A stretch of DNA of 64,000 nucleotides from Phoebastria nigripes. Taxonomy: Eukaryota > Chordata > Aves > Procellariiformes > Diomedeidae. The stretch covers positions 835,740-899,739 of the forward strand of contig JAYKAV010001798.1 in NCBI GenBank assembly GCA_035582835.1, in the 5' to 3' direction. The position numbers and the translations under genes are program-made. Numbering within the stretch: the first letter of the stretch is position 1; the number at the start of each line of letters is the position of its first letter. Positions 52,224 through 64,000 of the stretch are shown here, piece after piece. Below the pieces are notes generated by a model. It was given only the letters and a program-made list of their open reading frames with translations, searched no databases and was not told the DNA's origin.

Positions 52224-55200
52224 AGTAGGTCAATAACATTTTAAACAGAATGCATATAGAGAGTCACTATTCAGTGACTTTAGAGTGAGTTGCATCTTGT
52301 AAATGGCTCCATCAAAATTGTATCAGGAATGAAGTACTACTTTAGGATGGTAAAATAAACAAAAAGCAAACTCAAATCTTTGCATATCTGTTTTTCAGGT
52401 GTTACTTGTTCATTATAATAGTTAAATGAAACAGACATCCAGTATGCAGTGTTTACTTTTTTTCCTATCCTTAGATCTTTGTTGTCAGTACTTCTACAGA
52501 CTACTGTTGAGATAAAAACTCAAAACTTCATAATATTTTTAGTCTGCTGCATTAGCATTGCACATTTTTATTGTGTAACTAATTTACAAAATTATAAAAA
52601 TCACTTTTATATACACAAAGCATGAATCAAATTAACAAAGTAAAGAAATAATGTTGTGTTTTCAGGTTTTTAAAACAGATACCTGCATGAGAGATTTAAA
52701 AAGTAATTTAAAATAAAGACTTCTACTTGAATAGGGATATATAAATAAATTCTGTAATACCTCAGTATAACTCTGGAAGCTATTCAGTTGAAGTCGGTTC
52801 CAATAAACTAATTTACTGCAATGATACAAACACTGTTGCACTATTTGCCTTCCTGTACCCTACCACACATTCTGTAGGCATACTCCCATATCTGAAAAGT
52901 TGCAAGCAGTTGCTTTAACAAACTTGAGGTGAAAACCCAATCATTGTGCCCTCATCTAGCAAGATGAGATGCTACATTTTAGAGGACAGCATTACAACCG
53001 CTAGTTATACAGTAACAGCTATACCTCCTCAAATTCACTTCCAGCACCTGGGATGCATCCCATCCAGTTGCAAAGACTTGGATATGTCAGATGTGCCGTA
53101 GTCGTTCCTAACTCGGTCACATCTACTGTTGGTAGTACTTCTCCCCACTAAAAACTGTTCCTAGGACCTAGAAGGTGTGAGACCAGGCCTTGCCAGCAAA
53201 GATTCTGATGCTTTCAGAGCAATCCACAGTACTGTTGCAGCTTTTTGGTGTGTTATAAAGTACCAAAGGGGAAACAAAGTAAGGCATCAGTGCTTGAACA
53301 CCTCCCCTTGGTACTGCTCTGACCCTAATCAGAATATATGTATAGATACGTAAGCTTTTTAATCACTGTGTACACCTTTGAAATTTAAATCAGTAACCAA
53401 TGAAAAAATCCTATTTTTCTTAAATGTCGCATTAAAAATAGTGCAAGGTGTAAGTTAATTTAATGCCATATTATTTCTTTATATATGCAGGTATAAAGCA
53501 GTGCATAGAACTGCCTGTGATACAATCAAAAAGTTCTGAAGTTGGGGAAGAAGGGAAAAAAAAATAGAAAAAAAATTGAGTCAGTGTTCAAGATGTGCCC
53601 ATTGATTTTTCAGGATGAGGATTAAGACACACGATCTGTTAGTATGGGAAAGTACGTCATTGTAATTCAGAGTGTAACCGATAAAAAGAAGGGGATCTGA
53701 AAGTCTTCCATGTTTTCCTTATGATTTTTTATCTTTGTGTACTGTGCAAAGTAGCTATCCTGACTAACAGAGCTCTGAGGGGAATCAATTAATATGTGAA
53801 CCTGCTTATTTACAGTCACTAAGTGATAAATGTTATCTATTGTGACTGTAACAAATAAATTTTACTTTGCTAGAAAAAAACCCAGTGAGTTTTTACTTTA
53901 AGTCACGTGGCCTTGAAGGATTCTAGGAGTTCACTGCTAAAAAAAATACATATTTGAACCTTACCTCTTCAATCAAATAACACTGTAACCAGAGACTACA
54001 GAAATGACTGACTACATCTTTCTGTTCTCTTAATTCTGAGCAGAATTAATTGCTGCATCAAAACCAAGATAAATCAGAGCCAGCTGTGAAATGATCCATG
54101 TAATAGACTAATACTTTAATTCAAAAAGAGAATTGGAGCAACAAGATCTTCCTTTCTTGAAGAGTTAATATATTAGATTGTCATAGTAATCACTAATTAC
54201 ATGTCCAGTAAAGTTGGGTATAATCAGTTACACGTAGTTTGTAGTAAAATGTTTTGGAATAAAAGACTGAGTCTTATCTGATTTCATTTATATGAGAAAT
54301 TGCTTTGATTATTACTAAGATTTTTGTTTCTTGTGAAACTTGAAAATTATCAGTACTTGATACAAATTTATCTGGCCAAAATTGTTAACTGTCACCATTT
54401 TTGTGTGTGGAAAAAGCTGGTCAATTTTGTAATAAGGGAATGTATAGTACTCCAGATCATCAGATTATGTCAATTCAGATTAGTGTGCCCTCAGGTTTGG
54501 CATTGGTTAAAAAAAAAGGGCTTTCACTGCATCCGTCGATATCCTCGCAATAGGTAAAGACCTTTTTTTTCGTCTGCAGCTTTTGATAACACTGCTTATA
54601 AATTTTGTAGAAATGTTGTGTGGTCCTGAGAAGCATTAATGAAGACAGGAGTGATAGGGGCTTTGGTGTGGTTCTGACGTGAAGACCTCATCCGTCTTCT
54701 CTGATCTCTCTGATGTAGGTTCAGGAGGAATCTGAAGTAATGGCAGAAGTAAGTTGAATTCTAAAAGCCAGAAGTTACAGGATGTGAAGATTTGGCCATT
54801 ATTGGCTTCTTATTTTTTTTTCCTCAAAGCTTACAAAGAAAGGTATTGGTGTCTCTTTGGATATGTTATCTGTGTCTTTGTAATCTCAAAACCAGACAGA
54901 ATGAAGGATGTTGAACTTCACGCTGCCCTTTAAGAGCATTCAGAAAAATAAGGTGACTGCCTATTTATTTAGAAGTAATGCTTTGTATTAAAAACATGTA
55001 AAACTATCAGCACTTGGTAGGCTAAACTGGTTGCCTATTTCTTAAACTTCCTCAAGAAAGGAGTTGTTTTTAACCAGTGTCTTACCTAGTTTGTGACCTG
55101 AATACCCGAGTAGCTGCTTCTTTCCATATATGATACTCTTAACAATTATGCAGAGGCATGCTTATAGTCTCTTACTTCAAGAAGAAAGGAGCTATTAGTA

Positions 55201-58200
55201 CATGATTTTTGAGAAGATCTGTAGTCCTAAAAAATTATTTCCATCATTTGGATTTTTCCACGTTCTGGGGAATAACGTGGAATAGTTAGGAAAGAAGGCA
55301 CAAGAAGATTAATGATGCCTCTGCTGATTAATTTTTGGATTGGGAGTATTACACATTAATTTTACTTCAAATTCTGTTTTAAGTAACTGGGACTTGAGTT
55401 TGGCTGCTTTGCACTAGTTTGAGTGATTAAATGAACGCTCAAGACTTCTGATATAGGAAAATTCCGAACGTACAGATAAGGAAAGGAAAGCCCAGATTGT
55501 AAATTGCCCCTGGAATAAAACCTTTCCTAATGGAGTTTCTCTGTATGAATGTCAGCTCAGCATTTTATGCTTGAGACCCTCTCTGAAATAAAGGAATTTT
55601 TCCTGAATAAGGAAATCAGGATCTGTCTTTTTGCATTCAATGTTTTGCATATTTTGTTATCGTTTCTATTTTATTGCCCTTTGATAAAGATAATTCAAAT
55701 AAATTTAACTCCTGCATGCATTCTCCCCTTGAATAACAAGATCTTTGTCTTCATTATAAAGAAACAGATTTCCAAAACTAAGGTAGTAAATGAGTGGTAC
55801 TATAACCCTGAGGTGCCACTTGCTTCTGTTAAAGCTAGTGAGTTGTCTGCCTTCAAAATAAGAAAATACAAAACAATAAATAAAGCTGTGATGTATAGCT
55901 GTCATTATTAGTCCATTACTGAAATTAGTATTAACCAAGCATGATACTTCTTGTTTTAGCTGTCGTCATCAATGATATTCAGGTCAAGGAAGACAGAAAA
56001 GCATGCATTAAAAAAGTTGCTTCTTGTTTAGGCAATTCCCAGAGAAGAATGTCAATACTTTTGGTGAGCACTTTAAAGTGGCAGCTGCTGGATTACTGAC
56101 TCAATGCAGTGTGTTAGGAAGTCACCTCCTGATCTTTATAGCATGGCGTTATCTTTCCACTTCACACTTCCCCCTGCCTTACACACACCCATTTAAAAAC
56201 GTTTAATGGATTTTTAGTATGTCTCAGTGGGGGTTGTGCTGTGTAAGCCATTTAAAGCGTGACTTATTTTTCATAGGTTCTGAGTATTTCTGGCTTAAAG
56301 ATTTTAGTTTCTTGTACATTAAATAAAATATTTAAGACCTGAATGAATTATTCCCTGTAGCGAGTGGACCATGGGGTTTCACACAGAGAATCCTGCAGCC
56401 AAGCAACTCACGTCTAGCTAAAGCAAACCCCTACCAAAGTCTTCCACTGGTGAAAGAGCAAAGTGGGTCTCGGTCTCTCTGGATCTTATCTCCCTCTCAC
56501 TTTTTATATTCTGTAATAGCTTGGCTACATCCCAGCTGCATACATGTATGTTCAGTCCCATTCTTTGGCCTGCTCTAAACCCCTGCATTTTAAGTCCGCA
56601 ATTCCCCTTGAGTGCAATCATTCACGCTGTCATTTGATGCATAAATATTCACACTTGTCCAGCTCCAGCAAAGCCAGCCCCTACCCTGCTCGGCTCCCGC
56701 TGTGCTCACTCGCACTGGCTGCGACAGCACGCTTCTCACGTGGCTGCTAGCGAGAGAAACCTGGGGGCCAGATCTCCCGGGGTTCTCATCCTTCACCCTG
56801 GTTTCCCTTTCTCTTTTCTTAGAGTGAGAACGGCCGAGCTAATGGAGACCCTTTCAAATTGGACACCTTTCTTGTGATCTACAACGGAACAGTTTAGAAG
56901 TATTTCCTTAAATATGTGTGGGTATGAAATGGAATTATGGTGGGATCTCAGTATCTCTGAGTCTTAAAAAAAAACAACTTAATATTATGCTCTAACACTT
57001 ACATAGACACACACACTAGAATGGAGCCCTGATGATATGTATTTTAGATGTATTTTAAAAGTAATTATTACTGAGAAAAGTAAATGCTTCTTGGTGGTAG
57101 CTGGGAGAATGGAATACTGAACTCACTTAAGCTTCATTTTTGCAACTTGCCTCTGAAAATTTTGTGTTTTTTTAAAAAACATTTATTTTAAAATATTTGG
57201 ATTTATGACTGTGGATGGGAAAAACTAGAGAGAGGACGATTTTAAAGGGGGGGTAAGAGATAGCATTTGAACTTTTTGATTGTTTTATGGTTGTTAGTGA
57301 AAATATTCATCAAAAATTGTAATTCAAAATGGACTTTTGATTAAGAAAACATTTTTGGAAGCTAAACTACTTTGATCAGCAAACTTGGAAGGAGAGATGA
57401 GATAAAAAATATTTGTCCTATTTTCTTTTTCATTGTTAAAATCTTTCTTACAGCATACAGGAGAGGCACTGATGTGTTCTGGTATTCCAGTATTAAGAAG
57501 CAGCTCTACCTTTAGTAATTTAGAAAATATAATAAAAGGCATTTTGCTTTCAAAATATGTAATATATCTATGTAATATAACATGTGTAACATAACTGCAG
57601 AATATGCTGTGGTCCTACAATACACTAACAACATGGCATTTGAAGCAAGGGAAAAAAGGTATTTAATCGGAAATTTTCAAAATATTTGTTTGGATTTGGA
57701 ATGCACTCCCATTATGAAATGTTGAGTTTTCCCCATGAAGCAGAAGTTCTGAATTTCAACCTATTTTGACTCTCCCGTGGCTGTGTCTCGCCTCTGATTT
57801 GCTCCCAAGCTACAGCTGGAATCAGTGGGACCTGGCCAGATACAGCCCGTGCGTGGCTTTGCGCCATAACTCTTTTCCTCGGACGAGCGACATTTCTGCT
57901 AGTCCGTCAGTAGTAGCAATATCCACGCCTCACCTTACCAGCAGATGAACATACTTGTTAAGTCCTTATACAGAAATGGGAATGGGAGAAAATGAACAAA
58001 TTGGAAAGAAATACCATGAATGTTCATGGTGAATTGTAGCCGTAAAACCAGAAAATACTTTTACATGAAGGGAGCAAAGTGTACCTGGATAAGCATCGCT
58101 CTGTCTCTAGTTGAACTTTTTCTTACCTAAATCACACTGGAAATCTGGCTCTTCTGTGACCCTGGCGTTTCTCAGATTTGAAATATACTGTGGAAGGTAA

Positions 58201-58801
58201 GGCAGGAAAGTAATTCTCAGACATTTAGCTGGGAAAGAAGAAGAAGAAACAGCTGCAGCAGCTTGTTATGGCTTTAGACTTAAATAGTGGGTTGATAGAG
58301 GAAAATAATCACTGGATCTCTTTGTGGTTACCACGGAGGAGGAGTCTTCTGGTGGGAGAAAGTCTTGATGGGGCAAAGAGCAACTATCTCTACCTTTATA
58401 TCTGTTTGGGTTTTTTTTTAATATATCTAAAGCACCTCTTCTTTGGTAACAGTGTTAGCAGCCAGGGTGGTCTCTCCAGACCCTGCTCACAAATCTCACA
58501 ATGCAATCTCCCTAACTGCACTCTGCAGCAAGCTGGATTTGGAGTTGTCAAAAGATGGCAACGCGGGTTCCACCACTTCTCTTCCAACCCCTTCTGCTGG
58601 ATTTCCCACACTGAGGCTGAACTCAGCGTGTGTACAATGGGAAAGTAAAAAAAATACATAATTTTGTGTCATTAATTACACAGCACTCATGATCTGCTAA
58701 TTTAGGGTGGCTGGGAAGTCTCGGGCAGTTAGGACACCTACCGTTACGTCCTCTGTCTATCATTGACCTATATTAACATTGCTGAGGGTCCCATAGTCTA
58801 G

Positions 58802-59317
58802 CTAAAAGTCCTTCTGGAGTAGACATTTCTTGGGCGGGCAGACCTGGGACACCTCCTCGGGATATGGGAGAGCTGATCCCCAGACCTGTGTGCTGGACGT
58901 AGTTGGCGCATGTCTGGCAATTACAGAATGAAGGAGGAGCCCCAGGGGAACTGGGGCTGGAAGGCGGGCCTCCCTGCTCCCCGGGGAGCCCGGCACCGGT
59001 TCCCCCATATCACACCACGGTGTCAGTGAGGGTGTTTTCAGTGCAAGTTTAAGGATGTGTTCAAGAAGTGCTTGTTTCAGCCCCGGAGGCTGGCTGAGTG
59101 AATTTCTAAGAGGTTTTAGCTGCAGAAAGGTTTCGGCAATGCTCACTTGCGCTGGAGGCAGACCTGGAAACCTCGGGGCTGAGACGTGGGCCGGGATGCG
59201 AGGCTGGCTCAGCAGGGCTGCTTGGCGGTGCCTCCACCATCCCCCAGTGAGACGCAGCCTTCGTTCTTGTGGGCACCAGGAGGCTGAAGGATGGTCCGTG
59301 GCGCAGGTGAAGCCCAT
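58802..59317 (-). other. Unrecognised 171-codon open frame
   Basis: A minus-strand open frame in a moderately GC-rich stretch just before the third CpG island. The predicted protein is rich in Pro, Leu and Ser and shows no domain, signal peptide or membrane segment that I can name. There is no clear promoter or splice context. It is more likely a chance frame in GC-richer DNA than a gene. Confidence 0.15.
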
Positions 59318-59612
59318 AATTGCGGCCTTGTAAATATTGACAAAGTAGCTTTTTTCAGAGTAACTCCAGATGGAAGAAGGGAAGATGGCAGAAGCTGGCT
59401 ACTGAGGCAGCCAGCAGCCAGGCAAAGGTAAATGTTGAGGTGCAGTTTCAGTTTTAGTAATTAAATTCATCTCCCTTAAACCAGCCCGATAGCATCTCTT
59501 GCCATCCAGCCCTCCCCAGCTTGGCGGAGGCGGCTCCGCGGGGTGGTGGATACCATCCCGAGGGCAGGAAGGCCGGCGGGGCCCCGGCGCGGCGGTGGGG
59601 GCCGCTGGGGCC

Positions 59613-59646
59613 GGGCAGGGGCAGGGGCAGGGGCAGGGGCAGGGGC
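59613..59646 (+). repeat. GGGGCA tandem repeat, G-quadruplex-prone
   Basis: About five and a half copies of a GGGGCA hexamer, giving six G-runs separated by CA. This is a good sequence for intramolecular G-quadruplex formation on the + strand. Confidence 0.85.
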
Positions 59647-60667
59647 TCCTGCCGGCGGGCAGCTCCTGCCCGTCCCCCTCAGGTTATGAAATACTCGGGC
59701 CGCAGCGGCTGCGGCGGCCGCTCAGCGGGCGCCCGCCGGACAGTGCCAGGCCGGGCGGCCGGGGCCGGTCAGCGGCGGAGGTTGCGGCAGCCCCGCCGGA
59801 GGGGCTGAAGGCAGGTGCCCTCCGCCGGGTCCTCAGCAGGCTCGTCCCTCCCACCCCTAAATCGTCCCTTCCCGGGACTTGCAATTATCTCTGAAGTCCT
59901 TAATTTTCTTGGCTGCAAACCCGGTAACGAATCGCTCAGACTTTGTTTTTCTACTGCTCCCGAGGCTTGATTTATCGTGTCTCTGTTATCGCACAACCAG
60001 GCTTCGTTCAAAATGTTTTTCTGGGCTAATTCTATACCCCCGGTATTTATTTTGACTGTCCCTTCTCATTAACGTTACTAATTCCTAATTGCTCCCCGTT
60101 CACTTTTAAATCGCCCCTCTGCCCGCCCGGTCGCGCCTCATCCCGTTCGTGTTGCCACCCCGCGCTTGGACCCACGCGTGTGGGTCGGTGCCCCACGGGA
60201 GGCGCCCGGGCAGCCACGACCCACTCCCCCCGCGGCTGCGGGACGGAGCCTCGCCCGCCCGGGGGACCCCCCCGCCCCGGGAACCTCCGCGAGCCGGAGA
60301 AGCGGCGATGGAGCGGACAGAAAGGACTTGCTTTTAGCAACCCGCCGCCAGCCCAGCGATTAAATTACTCTCCTCCAGCAAAACCGTTACTTTATCCCAA
60401 GAACAACAGCGGGCACAGGGCGAGCGGCGGCGCGGCGGGGCGGGGCGGGCTCCCTCCTCCCCGGCCGCCGCGGGGCCCGCGCGGGCGCTGCCGGCAGCCG
60501 GTGCCGGGCGGAGGGGGGGGGGGCGTGAGGCGATGCCGCCCCCCGACAGCTCCGTGATTAATGACCCACCCGCCCGGGAAGGGGCGGTCGCTGCCGCCCG
60601 GGCTGGCGGGGGGAGCCCGGCGGCCAGGTGCGACCCGGCCCCACCGCACCCACCGGCCGCGCCGTCT

Positions 60668-60673
60668 TATAAG
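60668..60673 (+). promoter_or_regulatory. TATA-like box
   Basis: TATAAG, within the palindrome CTTATAAG, is embedded in otherwise CpG-rich DNA. It would place transcription start at about 60695-60702, some 50 bp before a strong splice donor. Confidence 0.5.
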
Positions 60674-60697
60674 CGGGGCCGGACGGGAGGNGCTGAG

Positions 60698-60746
60698 AGG
60701 GGGCTGCGCCGGGCAGACCCGCTCCGCACCGCTCTGGGCGGGAACG
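60698..60746 (+). other. Predicted non-coding first exon
   Basis: Bounded on the left by the expected start about 30 bp after the TATA-like box and on the right by ACG|GTAAGT. It contains no ATG. The left edge is approximate. Confidence 0.4.
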
Positions 60747-61868
60747 GTAAGTTCATCCCGGGGTCGGGGACAGCCCGCTGGGTCGCCCCGAGGCCGCGGG
60801 GAGCCGGGTTCTCCCGCCGGNGGTGCGGGACGGGGGCGGGGAGGGAGCAGCCGCGGGGGCGCATCGGGGCGCAGGCGTTGGGGTCACCGCAGCCCGGGGG
60901 TGCGGGTGAGCCCCTGCGCTGGCTGCGCGCACCGACGGGCGAGTTCCTGCTTCGCTGCTCCGTAGAAGGTATGTTCGTTAACTGTTACCGGAGGCAACAG
61001 TGGCAAAGGGCAAGGTCTTCTTAAAAACGATGCAAAATAATAAAGATTCACGATATTTTTTTCCCCCGAGGAACAACTGAAAAGGCTGCAAACAAGTTTA
61101 TCTTATCTTGGGTTTCCACCTATTTCTTTCCAGTTTGCGTACTCTGCTCTGGCGTTTTCGATCTTTTCCTTGTCCATGTGGGCAGGTTGCCTTCATCGCC
61201 GTTTCATTCACAGCGAATTTAGGACTAAAATAAGTGTTGTGCTGTTTTCTTTGGTAAACTAATTAGATTTCAAACGGATTATGTCTCTGTAATGTCATGT
61301 AAAAACACAAATGCACCTGCCCGCATTAGAAATACTGCAATAGAAATGCTTTAGAAATAATATAAATACTTTGACTTCCTTTCACACCCCCGTTTCCAGG
61401 TCTCTGCACGCCAGGCAGCAAGTGGGTGTTTGCAAAAATTGTTGCAATTNTCTTAAAAAACAAACCTCTTTCTTGTAAAATTTTAAAGGAGATTACATGG
61501 AAACCAACTGTGGCCCAGAGGCATTTTATTTACTTTAGTTTTCAGCAACAGTTTTTTGGACGACGAGGTTTGGGCAACTCCTTGGTTTACAGAGAGCGCA
61601 GCACCCAGAGNGTGCACCCCGATCGCACCGGTGTGAAGAGTGACGCTGCCCAGCCCCGGTGCGTAACGAACGNGATCTTGGCTCAGGAACCACCGCGTTT
61701 CGGCTCCACACATGTACATACCTGCAATAGATCTTACAGTTTCTGCGTAGCAGATTTTCGTGGGCCGTTTGCTGTATGTGTTTGATGGGAAATCTGTGAC
61801 AGTGAAGAAATCAATTCAGAGGGCAATCTCTCATTTCCACAGCTGAAATTTTGCCTTTTTTGCCGTAG

Positions 61869-61954
61869 GCCCAGGATTTCACCCGATGTAGATGTGAAGC
61901 TCCTAAAACAGAAACTTCTACTTCAAGGGGTGCCCAGGGAAATGAGGTTTTTAG
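61869..61954 (+). other. Exon-like block (acceptor TTTTTTGCCGTAG, donor GTACGT)
   Basis: An 86-bp stretch bounded by a strong pyrimidine-rich acceptor and a consensus donor. It has stops in the frames I checked, so it would be a 5'-leader or lncRNA exon rather than coding. Confidence 0.35.
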
Positions 61955-62554
61955 GTACGTGCATTTCTATATGCTGTATGTCACACAAAGTCATTCTAGG
62001 GCTAAATTTGGTTATACACCACACANAGCAAAATCAAAACTGCATGTAAACCGGCCTCAGTCCTGTGTTTCAGTAGGTGAGCAGGTATTTATGCTAACCC
62101 AGTCTGTCTGTGTCCTTGTGTAATTCGGACTTTTCCAGTCATCAGGGAAGACTTCTTCGTTTCAGTGGGATTTCGATGGGACGGCCAATGAGAAGTCCTG
62201 CNGATAAACCTGAAACGATAGACTCTTCTGCCGTATTTCATGATTGTATTGACTCTGCAGTGGCAATAGAGATGATTTTTTTGCCACTAAAATGCATCCA
62301 GATCCGACCGTGACTTAACGCGGTGAGAAAATAGCAAGAAAAAAAGCACATGGGACCTTTTTTTAAGTTAAAGGAAATAGCAATTTAAGGACCATTTTCC
62401 AGCCCTCACTCAAGACAAGCTCATGTGAGTTTTATTTTATATAGGTCATAATTATCACAATTAAAAAGAATAATGAGATTTTTTTCCTTTGGTTTACAGT
62501 CACAACGCACACAGAGGATTTCACAAGTAATTCCAGTCTAAACTGTACTACTAT

Positions 62555-62603
62555 TTCACAGAATCATAGAATAGTTTGGGAGACAATAGTCTCCCAATAG
62601 TTT
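62555..62603. repeat. CR1 3'-end microfragment joined to a 9-bp hairpin
   Basis: TTTCACAGAATCATAGAATAGTTTGGG is the CR1 3' end, as at 12751. It then runs not into the rest of CR1 but into a hairpin: TTGGGAGAC (62576-62584), loop AATA, GTCTCCCAA (62589-62597). ATAGTTT is present on both sides. Confidence 0.65.
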
Positions 62604-62990
62604 AAGAGAACATTACCTGATAAAACTCTGTGAGTCAGATTAACAGCAAATTAATCGCAATAAAACACCAAAAATAATAACGTCTTCTAAATACCATCAA
62701 ATTAGAGCATTGCAAAAAAGATTGTTTAGAAACCTTTCCTCTTCTCTGCCATAAATCTTTGACTTGGTTCATTGTCTTGGGTTTTTTGCCACTATCAGCC
62801 GCAATTACACAGGGACATCAGTGGGATTTCAGCATGTGGTTGAAATGCTTTGCAAAATCAAGGCCTAATTTTTGTAAATTTAGATCTCCAGTCATTTACA
62901 TGCATCGATTTTATTTAAGTTTTTAAAATTACGTAGTATTTTGAATGAAATTATAAGTTTTAATAACTTGTTCTTACCCTTGCTGTCTAG

Positions 62991-63086
62991 CTGGGCCATC
63001 ACGGAAACAGCCGCTGCCAACGCGCGAAAGCCGGGGTCTGTCTGAGACGCCTGGAAGGGCTGCTTGACTAAGGACAGCAGGATCAG
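62991..63086 (+). other. Exon-like block (acceptor CTTGCTGTCTAG, donor CAG|GTATTC)
   Basis: A 96-bp CpG-containing block standing out from AT-rich surroundings. A strong acceptor precedes it (TTGTTCTTACCCTTGCTGTCTAG) and a donor follows. All three frames contain a stop, so it is not an internal coding exon. It could be a 5'-leader or lncRNA exon, or a short conserved non-coding element. Confidence 0.35.
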
Positions 63087-64000
63087 GTATTCTTCAAGCT
63101 AAGAAGCGCTGCGCTTCAGGGAGTATTGTTTGAATTGCGTTTTACTGTGGAATTGAATGAATTAAAGGACTGTGAGTTTTATTACAGGCAGAGCTGACTG
63201 ACCGTCTTTTCTGAAAGTTGGGAGAAGACCTTGCAGTCGTCGTTTTCAGTTTTGCTCCAAAGGAGCTTTTTGCTGTTGTTTTCAAAGGGTTCTTTTGCCC
63301 CCCAACGGCCAAAATCCAGTTTACAAGATGCTTTTTATATTTGAAAACGTAGAAGCTACAGGACAAGCATGGAAATTCCTGAGTAGCGTTAGGGGTGGGA
63401 GGACAGAAGTCGGTTCCTGATCCTTTACAATAGTGGACCGAGCTTCGTCCTTCAAAAACTCAGTACTATGCTCTGTGGCTCCATTCACCGCTACATCTGA
63501 AAATGGTATTTTTCTTTCTGTAATCCATGGAGTACTGATCACTTAAAAGACCGTCAATAAAATTATGGCAGGTAAATAGAAAATATACACACAGTCCCAC
63601 ATCCCAAATTGTACAAATAACGTGTTTAAAAAAGAAATCACATTTAGCCTAACTTTTAGTTGGTTGTAAATGGAAACCACGGTGGCAGTGCTGCTCAGCG
63701 GTGCCTGTTGGGTTTTCTCAGAAGAGCCGGGTGATCTTTGGGCTACGAGTGATTCAAAGAAATTGCTCTGTGTAATACTGTCCCCAAAAAATTAAATCTT
63801 TGTGAAGTTTAACTTCTGTTTCTATACCTGTGTGTGATATCAAATTTATAAGCAACGAGCTGAAAAGCAGCTCATACAGCTGCACAGTGGCATCCTGGCT
63901 TTTCCTGGCACGGGCAGCACTTGCATTTCTGATAATCTTTGTTTTTAGAAAGCATTCGCTTCAGCACGGCATGGCAGCTGCTTTAGAGATGCTCTTGTTG

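Larger units (their letters stand above)
47242..58800. other. Intergenic region downstream of PPP1R42
   Basis: About 11.5 kb without a recognised gene. It holds a short CR1 3'-end fragment (52177-52223), TTTA microsatellite sequence (about 50259-50295), an A-run (about 51516-51533) and several weakly GC-richer patches that could not be assigned. Part of the start is PPP1R42 3' UTR, to an unknown extent. Confidence 0.65.
59490..60990 (+). promoter_or_regulatory. CpG island, presumed TCF24 (or lncRNA) promoter
   Basis: GC- and CpG-rich block with a GGGGCA minisatellite (59613-59646), a homeodomain-type TGATTAATGA (60554-60563), GC boxes, an E-box CAGGTG (60625-60630), a TATA-like TATAAG (60668-60673) and a consensus splice donor ACG|GTAAGT at 60746/60747. 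By vertebrate synteny TCF24 follows PPP1R42 on the same strand, but no bHLH coding exon is present in the window, so the owner of the promoter is inferred. Confidence 0.6.

Noticed and set aside
60533..61024. 163-codon frame as TCF24 coding sequence
   Set aside because: It lacks any bHLH signature, reads through a probable TATA box and splice donor, and is Arg/Pro/Gly-rich like other CpG-island frames.

Overview
This window is vertebrate nuclear DNA, almost certainly from a bird. Two multi-exon genes can be assembled exon by exon, CpG islands mark the promoters, and the interspersed repeats are dominated by 5'-truncated CR1 LINEs whose 3' ends carry the (CATAGAAT)-type octamer. There are also a few very old MIR-like SINE fossils. 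There is no Alu, L1 or other mammalian repeat. Scattered single N bases show that this is assembled sequence. The species cannot be told from the window.

Layout. Positions 1-4080 are AT-rich and hold no exon I trust. A large CpG island (about 4080-5530) follows and contains the start of COPS5. COPS5 (CSN5/JAB1, the deneddylating protease subunit of the COP9 signalosome) runs on the + strand in eight coding exons from 5257 to 19085, encoding 341 residues with an intact JAMM metal centre. The next 11 kb (about 19.4-30.9 kb) is intergenic, with two CR1 copies and one MIR fossil. A second CpG island (about 30.88-31.70 kb) holds a perfect palindromic RFX X-box and a probable non-coding first exon of PPP1R42 (LRRC67/TLRR). 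PPP1R42 has seven coding exons from 32917 to 47240 and encodes a 311-residue SDS22-like leucine-rich-repeat protein. From 47.2 to 58.8 kb there is no recognisable gene. A third GC-rich island (about 59.49-60.99 kb) has a TATA-like box and a good splice donor. Two exon-like blocks with canonical splice sites follow at 61.9 and 63.0 kb.

Gene order and orientation (COPS5 then PPP1R42, same strand) match the vertebrate block CSPP1-COPS5-PPP1R42-TCF24. By that synteny the first CpG island should be a divergent COPS5/CSPP1 promoter, with CSPP1 leaving on the minus strand. The third island should be the promoter or 5' leader of TCF24, or an uncharacterised non-coding RNA in front of it. No CSPP1 coding exon and no TCF24 bHLH exon was found, so both assignments are inference.

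Functional thread. CSPP1 and PPP1R42 are centrosome/cilium-associated genes, and RFX-type X-box sequences occur in both of their presumed promoters. This suggests shared ciliary regulation around the housekeeping gene COPS5. I saw no clear novel system. The most useful leads are the X-boxes, the spliced-looking leader at 60.7-63.1 kb, and the PPP1R42 stop codon that overlaps a poly(A) signal.
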